Positions 1-5,810 of a stretch of 7,058 bases of DNA are shown here, piece after piece. This stretch comes from Cellvibrionales bacterium UBA4495 (GTDB lineage: Bacteria; Pseudomonadota; Gammaproteobacteria; Pseudomonadales; Porticoccaceae): NCBI GenBank assembly GCA_002388905.1, contig DGNJ01000089.1:1-7058 (forward strand), given 5' to 3'. Numbering within the stretch: position 1 is the first letter of the stretch; each line of letters begins with the position of its first letter. The translations under genes and the position numbers were made by a program. Under the pieces are notes generated by a model. It saw nothing but the letters and a program-made list of their open reading frames with translations. It made no database searches and had not been told where the DNA came from.

Positions 1-127
1 ACGAAACCGGGTCAACTCCAAATTATATGTCGCATTCGTTATTTTTTAGTGTTTGCTCGTTGTCTCTCATTATTGATGAGAAAGAGCACTGAGACTCACT
101 AAGCTTTTCTTCTAATACCTAAACATT

Positions 128-1864
128 CTAATTGAGTTGGTGGGTTGAGTTGCGCTCATTGTCATTTTTTCGTTCGATGGAATCTGCAATTTTATCCCAT
201 ATCTCAATCACTTGTGTGTAGTTTTGTTTCGAGTATTCTGTCTCAATTGTCGTTGCCAGCGCAGAAATTTCGATATCGTCAAAACATACAGAATCATAAT
301 GGTTCTGCGACGTCTTGGTTTTTAGAATTGCTTTCTCCATCTGCTCCAATTCTTTCCTCGTTGTATTCCATGATGCACCGACAGGCTCTAACTTCCATTT
401 TTCCCAACTAACTAGTAACGGATTGTTGTTTCCGGATATAAAAACCAGTTCTCTATTTACAGGGTTTTGGATGGCCAGCGGTATTTCGTTTAGCAACATG
501 ATAAGCCTTGGAAACAGGTTTTCAAAACGTTCGATTTTTTTAAGGGTATCTCTTTCAGAGACGAGGCGAAGCCTGTGGAACATGTCTAAGTTTAGGCGCT
601 GGGGGAGCGTGTGCCTCGATCTCCGATATCGCGCTTCGATTGCCTTGGAGGGCCTGCTTAAAGAAAGTGCTTTTTTTATATTGGTTAACCAGTCTTTAAC
701 CTCTATAGATTTCAGTTTTAGACAGTCCGTTATGTCAAAAACATGGCAATGATAACCGTCAAGGCTGGTCGTCAGCGTCAAGGGAGGTGCTGGTAGGTGT
801 TCCGGCCTGTCAATCAGCAACGTCGCCTCATGCATGGCCTGAGCTGTTCGTTTTTTATCGAAGAGCTTTATTAAGAATCGTTTTCTTTGCGTGGGGAGTG
901 ATACATCCAGAAACAAGACATCTCGGACTCCGGACTGAAGCCACTTTATATCAGGGTTTTCTTGCGTTCCTTTCAAGCATTTGCCGAGCACACTTTTAAC
1001 CCAGCCATTTAAATAAGGGGCGTCGAGAAACTGCCAAACGCTTCTGGTTTTTTCTGGTTCCAGCGGGACAAAGGCGTGGTCGCGGAAAAATAGCGAATTG
1101 ATTTTCTCTTTTTGTTGGTTCAGGGAATGAAGATTTCTTATCAGGACGCCCACTCTTGAGAATATTTGCCGGCTCAGGACGATGCCGATTAGTGCCACCA
1201 AAAAACCTGGCGGGTCCATATACAAGAAATCCACGACGATTGTCACAAATACAACAAAGAAAACCAGGTTGGTCAGGCCGCCGACAAGCGCGGGCATTGC
1301 CTCTTTGATCCTTTCTTTCAGTGCAGTGTTTGTGTTCCAGCATATTGTTATGACGCTTAATACGATTAAGCCGCCTGCCAGTATCGCTAGGCCAGCCTCT
1401 CTATAGAGAAAAGTGATCACTGTAATACCGAGCAGAGAAAACGTAAAACTTGCTAATGCTTCGGCATATTTTTTGTAAACTTCGGAAGCTATTTCATTTT
1501 GGTTTTCAAAAAGAACGATTTTTTCGCTTTTCGCCAATAGCTTGGCCGCGCCGTTTTCCGAGACCCGGTTAATATATTTCGTCGCGAGTGCTTGAAGTGC
1601 GTAAAAAGCAACTGCAACGACGCTGAGGCCGACAATCAGATCATCGCGCTCGAAGACCGCAAGTTGAGGTGGCATAAACCGGGGCATGCCATCCGATCCT
1701 AGAAGCATCACGATTTTTAATGGGAGTAGCATTGCTGCCATCAGAGATACTTGGGCAATCAATGTCAAAATCACGATGATAGCGGTCGCTATGGGAGTGA
1801 TCCGAAAGAAATGAGCGCCAAGAGATAATGACCAGTGGATTGTCTCGGCGACGTTTTTCAGCAT
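128..1864 (-). CDS. Membrane protein with ABC-exporter-like transmembrane domain and degenerate kinase-like C-terminal half
   Basis: I do not recognise a named family for this 578-residue protein. Residues about 22-240 hold several hydrophobic spans (roughly 24-55, 76-96, 138-176, 192-236) joined by a charged stretch. This layout resembles the six-helix membrane domain of ABC exporters. The stretch after the last span (LIRNLHSLNQQKEKIN, 241-256) resembles the coupling region of such domains, but no Walker A, signature or Walker B motif follows. Residues about 310-500 look like an aminoglycoside-phosphotransferase fold: FLIKLF (K333) resembles the ATP-binding lysine strand, E346 in MHEATLL its helix-C partner, and LLVSWEKW (483-490) the usual IDWE strand. 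The catalytic HGD-type loop is not recognisable, and the usual metal Asp is S486, which suggests a pseudokinase. The ATG has only a weak Shine-Dalgarno. The neighbouring divergent glycosyltransferase suggests a surface-polysaccharide role; this is inference. Confidence 0.85.
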   Translation of the reverse strand: MLKNVAETIHWSLSLGAHFFRITPIATAIIVILTLIAQVSLMAAMLLPLKIVMLLGSDGMPRFMPPQLAVFERDDLIVGLSVVAVAFYALQALATKYINRVSENGAAKLLAKSEKIVLFENQNEIASEVYKKYAEALASFTFSLLGITVITFLYREAGLAILAGGLIVLSVITICWNTNTALKERIKEAMPALVGGLTNLVFFVVFVTIVVDFLYMDPPGFLVALIGIVLSRQIFSRVGVLIRNLHSLNQQKEKINSLFFRDHAFVPLEPEKTRSVWQFLDAPYLNGWVKSVLGKCLKGTQENPDIKWLQSGVRDVLFLDVSLPTQRKRFLIKLFDKKRTAQAMHEATLLIDRPEHLPAPPLTLTTSLDGYHCHVFDITDCLKLKSIEVKDWLTNIKKALSLSRPSKAIEARYRRSRHTLPQRLNLDMFHRLRLVSERDTLKKIERFENLFPRLIMLLNEIPLAIQNPVNRELVFISGNNNPLLVSWEKWKLEPVGASWNTTRKELEQMEKAILKTKTSQNHYDSVCFDDIEISALATTIETEYSKQNYTQVIEIWDKIADSIERKNDNERNSTHQLN

Positions 1865-1925
1865 AGGGGTTTTGGCTCTCTGTAGTAGTCGCTGTTAATA
1901 TTCTAACGATCAGTGGTAGCCGGTG

Positions 1926-1954
1926 ATTATATCGTATCTTTGTTTTGCTGTGAG
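1926..1954 (-). promoter_or_regulatory. Candidate sigma-70 promoter for the 128-1864 gene
   Basis: On the minus strand CTCACA (plus positions 1949-1954) and a perfect TATAAT (1926-1931) are separated by 17 bp. Transcription would start near 1919 and give a leader of about 55 nt before the ATG at 1864. The -10 matches the consensus fully and the -35 matches at four of six positions. The rest of the divergent region 1865-2062 shows no equally good promoter for the plus-strand gene; a possible -10 TATTAT at 2028-2033 lacks a convincing -35. Confidence 0.5.
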
Positions 1955-2062
1955 GGACACTGGTTGGTTTTGGCCGAAAAAGGATCAACTTGTGGATTTA
2001 TTCAGGTTTGGTTGAAGCTTTCTGGGATATTATGCCCTGCTTAGTTGATAAGGATTGGTAGC

Positions 2063-3181
2063 GTGGGGGCGGAGAAACAGTTGTTTATCCTGGGCACACG
2101 CGGCGTGCCCGCTAGTCACGGCGGTTTCGAGGCCTTTGCGGAAGCGCTTGCCCTCTATCTGGTGGGTCGTGGTTGGAAGGTTACGGTTTACTGTCAAGAG
2201 GAGGGGAGGGCAGGTGTCCGCAAAGCAAGCTGGTGCGGTGTAAACCAGGTGGTGATTCCCGTTCACCTCAAGGGGGCTCCGGGTTCCCTTTTGTTTGACC
2301 TCAAATCCGTTTGGCATGGCCTCTCCCGACAGGGTATATTTTTGCTTCTCGGCTATAATTCTGCCCTGTTTAATCTATTGCAGCGTCTTCGGCGCCAAGT
2401 CCTGTTGATCAATATGGACGGTATTGAGTGGCGGCGGGACAAGTGGGGGCCTTTGGCAAAAGCCTGGTTCTGGCTGAATGAACGGATCGGGTGCTGGGTA
2501 GGTAGCCATCTGGTGGCTGACCACCCCTCAATTAAGGAGCATCTGGCTAGCCGCGTTCGAAAGTCTAAAATCACAATGATTCCCTATGGGGCGGATGAGA
2601 TCCTTGAGGCAGATGCAACGCTGCTGGAGCCTTTTGGATTGGAGCCGGATAGGTACTCCTTGGTCGTGGCCCGTCCGGAGCCGGAGAATTCCTTGCTGGA
2701 GATCGTCTCTGCATTTAGTTCGCAGCGGCGGGACCACCGCTTGGTTGTGTTAGGTAGATTGGAGCCCGAGCGCAATCGCTATCACCGCCGGGTTATGGCG
2801 GCCGCGAGCAGTGAGGTGATGTTTCCCGGTGCGATTTATGAGGCTCCGGTCGTACAGGCCTTACGCTTTTTCAGCCGGCTCTACCTGCATGGTCATCGGG
2901 TTGGGGGGACGAACCCGTCATTGGTGGAGGCAATGGGCTGTGGCTGTGCGGTGCTCGCCCATGATAACCCATTCAATCGATGGGTGGCTGCGGGCGGCGC
3001 CACCTATTTTCAGGATGAGCAAGAGTGTTCGCAATTGTTGTCTATTTTGCTGGAAAGTGACGCCAAAGTTCGTGAATTGGCTGAAAAAAGCCGACAACGA
3101 TTTCGGGAGCGGTTTACCTGGGATAGGGTACTTGCTGAGTACGAGGCGCTGCTGTTGAAATGGTATCCGGAGGGGGAGTGA
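2063..3181 (+). CDS. Family 4 glycosyltransferase with DUF1972-type N-terminus (rhamnosyltransferase-like)
   Basis: This cytoplasmic GT-B enzyme probably transfers a sugar from a nucleotide-sugar donor during surface-polysaccharide assembly. The N-terminal domain opens with the DUF1972 signature FILGTRGVPASHGGFEAFAE (residues 8-27, the acceptor side). The C-terminal donor domain carries MIPYGAD (172-178) and HRVGGTNPSLVEAMGCG (278-294), where E289 is the conserved second Glu of the EX7E-type motif. The length of 372 residues is normal for the group. I chose GTG at 2063 because TAAGGA lies 8 nt upstream (2049-2054) and the protein then begins just before the first strand, as in relatives. A TTG at 2045 would add six residues but has no clear ribosome site. 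The family includes rhamnosyltransferases of capsule and S-layer glycan pathways, but the substrate cannot be read from sequence. The gene runs divergently from the membrane protein at 128-1864 and converges on hepT. Confidence 0.88.
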   Translation: MGAEKQLFILGTRGVPASHGGFEAFAEALALYLVGRGWKVTVYCQEEGRAGVRKASWCGVNQVVIPVHLKGAPGSLLFDLKSVWHGLSRQGIFLLLGYNSALFNLLQRLRRQVLLINMDGIEWRRDKWGPLAKAWFWLNERIGCWVGSHLVADHPSIKEHLASRVRKSKITMIPYGADEILEADATLLEPFGLEPDRYSLVVARPEPENSLLEIVSAFSSQRRDHRLVVLGRLEPERNRYHRRVMAAASSEVMFPGAIYEAPVVQALRFFSRLYLHGHRVGGTNPSLVEAMGCGCAVLAHDNPFNRWVAAGGATYFQDEQECSQLLSILLESDAKVRELAEKSRQRFRERFTWDRVLAEYEALLLKWYPEGE

Positions 3182-3213
3182 GGGATTGCCGTTGAGGGGA
3201 GGTCCGGCGGTCT

Positions 3214-3238
3214 ATCGCGGTCGGGGACCGCTCCTACA
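3214..3238 (-). repeat. Lone REP palindrome, reverse orientation
   Basis: This REP unit has stem GCGGTC, loop GGG and stem GACCGC, ending in CTCCTACA where intact copies read CTCCCAC. It lies 33 bp after the glycosyltransferase stop codon. No forward partner is present: the place a partner would occupy contains the end of the glycosyltransferase gene. It may act as a transcript 3' end or stability element, but there is no T-run. Confidence 0.75.
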
Positions 3239-3278
3239 GTAGTGAGGTTTATTTCCCGTTGTGGAGTTTGCTACCGGT

Positions 3279-3353
3279 GTGGGAGCGATCCTTGATCGCG
3301 ATGGGGTTGGCTTCAGGTGCTGTTGGTTTATCGCGGTCGAGGACCGCTCCCAC
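3279..3353. repeat. REPIN (inverted pair of REP palindromes) between convergent genes
   Basis: A forward REP (3279-3302, head GTGGGAGC, stem GCGATC-CTT-GATCGC) is followed, after a 27-nt spacer, by a reverse REP (3330-3353, stem GCGGTC-GAG-GACCGC, ending CTCCCAC). GTGG marks both outer ends, as in REPINs mobilised by RAYT transposases. The whole 75-nt unit matches those in the 4285-4989 array and sits between the convergent glycosyltransferase and hepT genes. Confidence 0.85.
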
Positions 3354-3377
3354 ATTAAGGGATTCCTCGGGTGCTGG

Positions 3378-3794
3378 TTACAGTTCGCAGTGGTCGATGA
3401 TGCGCCGGGCGAAAGCCTTGAAATCATCCAGTTGATGGTGGCAAATGGCGTGGACGATGGCCCAGTCGACGGCTCGGTAGTTGTGAATCGCGATATTGCG
3501 GAACCCCACGGCTTTGCGCATGGCCGTGGCGGTGTTTTCGTCGATAATGCCCTGGTTCGCCATGAGTGAAAATACTTCCCCCATGGTGCCCGGCACGGTT
3601 TGTTCGCTTTCGGTGATCAGATGGCTGCCGATATCGACGCACAGCTGTACCGCCCGGGTCAGGTTGAGAACGAGGATATCCTGAAGGTCCGGGTCCTGGG
3701 TCAGGGTGGGAACACTGGCTGGTCTTTTGCTTTCCAGCCGAGCAATGCAGCGGCGAAGGGATTCCAACTTTCTTTCGATGACTACTGTGTCCAT
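3378..3794 (-). CDS. hepT: HepT-like HEPN ribonuclease toxin of a MntA/HepT module
   Basis: This 138-residue all-helical protein belongs to the HEPN/DUF86 toxin group, whose members cleave RNA in the cytoplasm as dimers. The catalytic R-X4-H-X-Y motif is intact as RNIAIHNY, with R99, H104 and Y106. In characterised MntA/HepT pairs the tyrosine of this motif is AMPylated by the antitoxin, which silences the RNase. The gene starts inside the end of mntA with a 13-bp overlap, so the two are translationally coupled. AAGGA lies about 12 nt before the ATG, inside the mntA coding region. The length is normal for the family and no residue needed for activity appears lost, so the toxin is probably functional. 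It reads towards the glycosyltransferase gene and ends 24 bp from a REPIN. Confidence 0.92.
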   Translation of the reverse strand: MDTVVIERKLESLRRCIARLESKRPASVPTLTQDPDLQDILVLNLTRAVQLCVDIGSHLITESEQTVPGTMGEVFSLMANQGIIDENTATAMRKAVGFRNIAIHNYRAVDWAIVHAICHHQLDDFKAFARRIIDHCEL

Positions 3795-4171
3795 GCGTCC
3801 CGTCGTTCCTTGAGGATCCGGGCCTGGTAGGGGCCGAAGTCGGCGGCATCGATCAGGTGGCGGCTGAGCAGGTCGCCGTGAAGGGTGGCGCTCCCCAGCA
3901 GGCGCCGTCCCTTGAGGACTTCTCCCAGCAGGGGTTCGCCTGCCGTGGCGATATCGACGAGATCCACCGGTCTGCCGGTGGTCTCGGCGATTTCGCCAAT
4001 GATCGCTGTCTTTGTCTCGGCGGAAAGGGGGCTGTCCGCCAGTACGGCGATATCGATATCGCTGGACGTACGCGCTCTGTCCCGCGCCAGGGAACCAAAG
4101 AGATAGGCCAGGCGGACTTCGGGGTGGCGGGCCAGTATTGAGCGCAGTTGTGATTCCAGTTCAGTGGCCAT
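3782..4171 (-). CDS. mntA: MntA-like minimal nucleotidyltransferase antitoxin
   Basis: This 129-residue protein is a minimal nucleotidyltransferase of the MntA type. The polymerase-beta signature GSX10DXD is complete: G26-S27, ten residues, then D38 and D40. A further acidic position lies in GRPVDLVDI (D70 or D73). The known role of the family is to transfer AMP from ATP onto the active-site tyrosine of HepT and so neutralise it. The gene is the first of the pair and overlaps hepT by 13 bp, the usual tight arrangement that keeps antitoxin and toxin in step. The ATG at 4171 lacks a strong Shine-Dalgarno. A candidate -10 lies 30 nt upstream and a perfect 16-bp palindrome 72 nt upstream. Confidence 0.92.
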   Translation of the reverse strand: MATELESQLRSILARHPEVRLAYLFGSLARDRARTSSDIDIAVLADSPLSAETKTAIIGEIAETTGRPVDLVDIATAGEPLLGEVLKGRRLLGSATLHGDLLSRHLIDAADFGPYQARILKERRDAWTQ

Positions 4172-4200
4172 GGCGGAATGTCGGTGCCGGTTGTCAGGGG

Positions 4201-4229
4201 ATTGTACGCTGAAGAGGCTTGGGGATAAA
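4201..4229 (-). promoter_or_regulatory. Candidate promoter of mntA-hepT
   Basis: On the minus strand TACAAT (plus 4201-4206, five of six matches to the -10 consensus) follows TTTATC (4224-4229, a poor -35) at 17 bp. Transcription would start near 4194 and give a leader of about 23 nt. The weak -35 leaves room for an activator or for low expression. Confidence 0.35.
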
Positions 4230-4242
4230 TCGTCGGGTTGGG

Positions 4243-4258
4243 GCTGCTCGCGAGCAGC
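4243..4258. promoter_or_regulatory. Perfect 16-bp palindrome upstream of mntA
   Basis: GCTGCTCGCGAGCAGC is fully self-complementary with no loop. A second overlapping dyad, CGAG-CAG-CTCG, covers 4251-4261. It lies just upstream of the candidate mntA promoter, so it could be an operator. It also ends 26 nt before the first reverse REP of the array, almost the same distance as the arms of intact REPINs (27 nt), so it may instead be a diverged forward REP arm. Confidence 0.5.
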
Positions 4259-4284
4259 TCGGGAGAAGGATGCCGGTTGGGCGT

Positions 4285-4989
4285 ATCGCGGTTTAGGACC
4301 GCTCCCACCGGGGGCTTTGGTTCCAGTGGCGGGGTCTGCTACCGGTGTGGGAGCGATCCTTGATCGCGAGGGGGGTGGCGTCAGGTACCGGTGGCTTATC
4401 GCGGTCGAGGATCGCTCCCACAGGGAAGTTTATTCCCAGTTGTAGGGTCTGCTACCGGTGTGGGGAGCGATCCTTGATCGCGAGAGATTGGCTTCAGGTG
4501 CCGGTGGCTTTTCGCGGTCGAGGACCGCTCCCACATTAGTGAGGTTTGTTTCCAGTTGTGGGGTCTGCTACCGGTGTGGGAGCGATCCTTGATCGCGAGA
4601 GGGGTGGCTTCAGGTGCCGGTGGCTTATCGCGGTCGAGGACCGCTCCCACAGGGAAGTTTATTCCCAGTGGCGGGGTCTGCTACTGGTGTGGGAGCGATC
4701 CTTGATCGCGAGGGGGTGGCTTCGTGCCGGTGGCTTATCGCGGTCGGGGACCGCTCCCACAGGGAAGTTTATTCCCAGTTGTAGGATCTGCTACCGGTGT
4801 GGGAGCGATCCTTGATCGCGAGAGATTGGCTTCAGGTGCCGGTGGCTTTTCGCGGTCGAGGACCGCTCCCACATTAGTGAGGTTTGTTTCCAGTTGTGGG
4901 GTCTGCTACCGGTGTGGGAGCAATCCTTGATCGCGAGGGGGTTGGCTTCAGGTGCCGGTTGGTTTATCGCGGTCGGGGACCTCTCCCAC
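4285..4989. repeat. Tandem REPIN array: six REP doublets plus a leading single REP
   Basis: Reverse REPs start at 4285, 4398, 4511, 4627, 4737, 4849 and 4966. Forward REPs start at 4347, 4460, 4576, 4689, 4799 and 4914. Each forward REP (GTGGGAGC head, stem GCGATC-CTT-GATCGC) pairs with the next reverse REP (stem GCGGTC-GAG-GACCGC, ending CTCCCAC) to form REPINs at 4347-4421, 4460-4534, 4576-4650, 4689-4760, 4799-4872 and 4914-4989. The repeat period is 110-117 bp. The spacers are repeats too, unlike CRISPR spacers. Defects: an extra G near 4461-4464, a G-to-A change at 4922 that breaks a stem pair, and CCTCT for CCGCT in the last copy. The array fills the gap between the divergent mntA and satD genes; no RAYT transposase gene is visible in the window. 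Confidence 0.92.
4422..4921 (+). repeat. Higher-order direct duplication inside the REPIN array
   Basis: Positions 4422-4583 and 4761-4921 are the same except for one substitution (G4447 against A4786) and one extra G in the first copy. The offset is 338-339 bp, three REPIN periods. The units between them differ in their linkers (GAGGGGTGGC-type against GAGATTGGC-type, and AGGGAAGTT-type against ATTAGTGAGG-type). The array therefore grew at least partly by duplicating a multi-unit block. Confidence 0.8.
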
Positions 4990-4990
4990 A

Positions 4991-5040
4991 GGGGTATATT
5001 TCCTGCTGGTGGGATTTGCCGGCGGGTCGCGGCTTGACCT
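4991..5040. repeat. Eroded trailing edge of the REPIN array
   Basis: After the last reverse REP the linker continues in recognisable but degraded form (TATTTCCTGCTGG, then GGGATTTGCCGG). It ends in GGGTCGCGGCTTGACC, which can be aligned loosely with a forward REP. Past 5040 the composition turns abruptly AT-rich. Confidence 0.35.
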
Positions 5041-5061
5041 TCCTTTATGGTATGAAAAGTT

Positions 5062-5180
5062 AACCTTTTTGGTTTAAAATCAAAAAATTCAACTAAATTA
5101 GTTTAATGCATGAGCTTTTGGCTTGCTCTGCTATATTCAACTGATATAGTTTATTTAATAAAAATTCAACTGTTAAGGTT
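5062..5180. promoter_or_regulatory. Four 13-bp dyads (AAC-N7-GTT) in the satD control region
   Basis: The dyads are AACC-TTTTT-GGTT (5062-5074), AACT-AAATT-AGTT (5091-5103), AACT-GATAT-AGTT (5139-5151) and AACT-GTTAA-GGTT (5168-5180). The last three are each preceded by ATTC, and the first three are followed by TA. The second extends to ATTCAACT-N5-AGTTTAAT, a 21-bp dyad with one mismatched pair. Centre spacings are 29, 48 and 29 bp. The third dyad covers the best -10 box and the fourth covers the satD Shine-Dalgarno, so a protein bound here would be placed to repress. This is the expected form of an operator set for a dimeric helix-turn-helix regulator, possibly SatD itself. Confidence 0.6.
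5123..5150 (+). promoter_or_regulatory. Candidate satD operon promoter
   Basis: TTGCTC (5123-5128) and TATAGT (5145-5150) are separated by 16 bp. Transcription would start near 5157, giving a leader of about 29 nt. The -10 lies wholly inside the third dyad (5139-5151). A second possible -10, TATATT at 5132-5137, has no convincing -35. Confidence 0.5.
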
Positions 5181-5185
5181 GGTTT

Positions 5186-5809
5186 ATGCGGTACCTGGCT
5201 TTAATCGGCGATATCCGGGAGTCCCGCGGGGTGGAGAATCGCAAGGCCCTGCAGGAGCAGTTGCGGAGCGCGCTGGTTGATTTGAACAACCAGCATGGCA
5301 GTGAGCTAGTCTCTCCATTTACCTTGACGCTGGGCGATGAGTTCCAGGCTCTTTTCGGCAGTGCCGGGGCAATCTGGCAGTGCCTGTTTGCCATTCAGGC
5401 GCAATTGCACCCGGTGGCGGTCCGCTTTGGCTTGGGGGTGGGGGAGATCACCACCGGGGTCAACCGGGAATCTGCCCTGGGCATGGATGGCCCGGCCTTT
5501 TATCGGGCCCGGGATGCGATCAATATGCTTAAGGAAACGGAAGGCGCTTACCGCACGGAGGGCCTGGGCGACCAGAAACTGGTGAACCACAGCCTGGAAT
5601 TGCTCTCCGGCCTGCAGTCCAAGTGGCACCAGAACCGGTTCGAGGTGCTGTACCGGCGCCTGGCCGGTGAGCCGGTGGATGCCATCGCCGAGGCCCTGGG
5701 CATCTCGAGGACAGCCGTTTACAAGAATATCGCCGAGGGCTTCCTGAACCCCATCGGGGGAATGCTGGCGGATATTGCCGGCATCATGGACCGGGCACTG
5801 GAAGGTTGA
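5186..5809 (+). CDS. SatD family protein: nucleotidyl-cyclase-like fold plus C-terminal helix-turn-helix
   Basis: This 207-residue cytoplasmic protein shows the features I associate with the SatD family: an N-terminal LIGDIRESR (7-14) and TLGDEFQALF (48-57). Read in order, LIGDIRES, TLGDEFQALF, VRFGLGVGEI (79-88) and GPAFYRARDAI (102-112) follow the order of the class III nucleotidyl cyclase motifs (metal Asp, GD, GlhtGev and G-x-x-VN-x-AAR). D9 and D51 would be the metal pair. The adenine-selecting Lys position is L47, and the catalytic Asn and Arg positions are Y106 and D110, so cyclase activity is doubtful. Residues 163-185 (PVDAIAEALGISRTAVYKNI) form a helix-turn-helix like sigma region 4. 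AAGG lies 7 nt before the ATG. The gene is followed by a membrane-protein gene after a single base. Family membership is fairly secure; the cyclase-like fold and the DNA-binding role are inference. Confidence 0.85.
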   Translation: MRYLALIGDIRESRGVENRKALQEQLRSALVDLNNQHGSELVSPFTLTLGDEFQALFGSAGAIWQCLFAIQAQLHPVAVRFGLGVGEITTGVNRESALGMDGPAFYRARDAINMLKETEGAYRTEGLGDQKLVNHSLELLSGLQSKWHQNRFEVLYRRLAGEPVDAIAEALGISRTAVYKNIAEGFLNPIGGMLADIAGIMDRALEG

Positions 5810-5810
5810 T

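Noticed and set aside
65..81. Stem TCTCAT/ATGAGA as a terminator for the 128-1864 gene.
   Set aside because: The stem is short and AT-rich, and there is no T-run on the minus strand. I see nothing else supportable in 1-127.
996..1343. Arginine-rich minus-strand frame inside the membrane-protein gene.
   Set aside because: It is an out-of-frame reading of the longer gene with no start signal and no domain.
3261..4141. Plus-strand open frames opposite hepT and mntA.
   Set aside because: They are shadows of the two minus-strand genes, which carry intact catalytic motifs, and they lack recognisable features.
4164..4930. Overlapping open frames on both strands through the REPIN array, giving repeated peptides such as GRGPLP and RSLIAR.
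   Set aside because: They are translations of the REP palindromes in several frames at once, with no ribosome sites and no conserved domain.
4285..4989. CRISPR array.
   Set aside because: The 24-nt units alternate in orientation, the intervening sequence is repeated rather than unique, and no cas gene is present.
5775..5810. Upstream TTG start for the membrane protein, overlapping satD.
   Set aside because: ATG at 5811 has a well placed GGAAGG and begins directly with a transmembrane helix; the extension is polar and overlaps satD.
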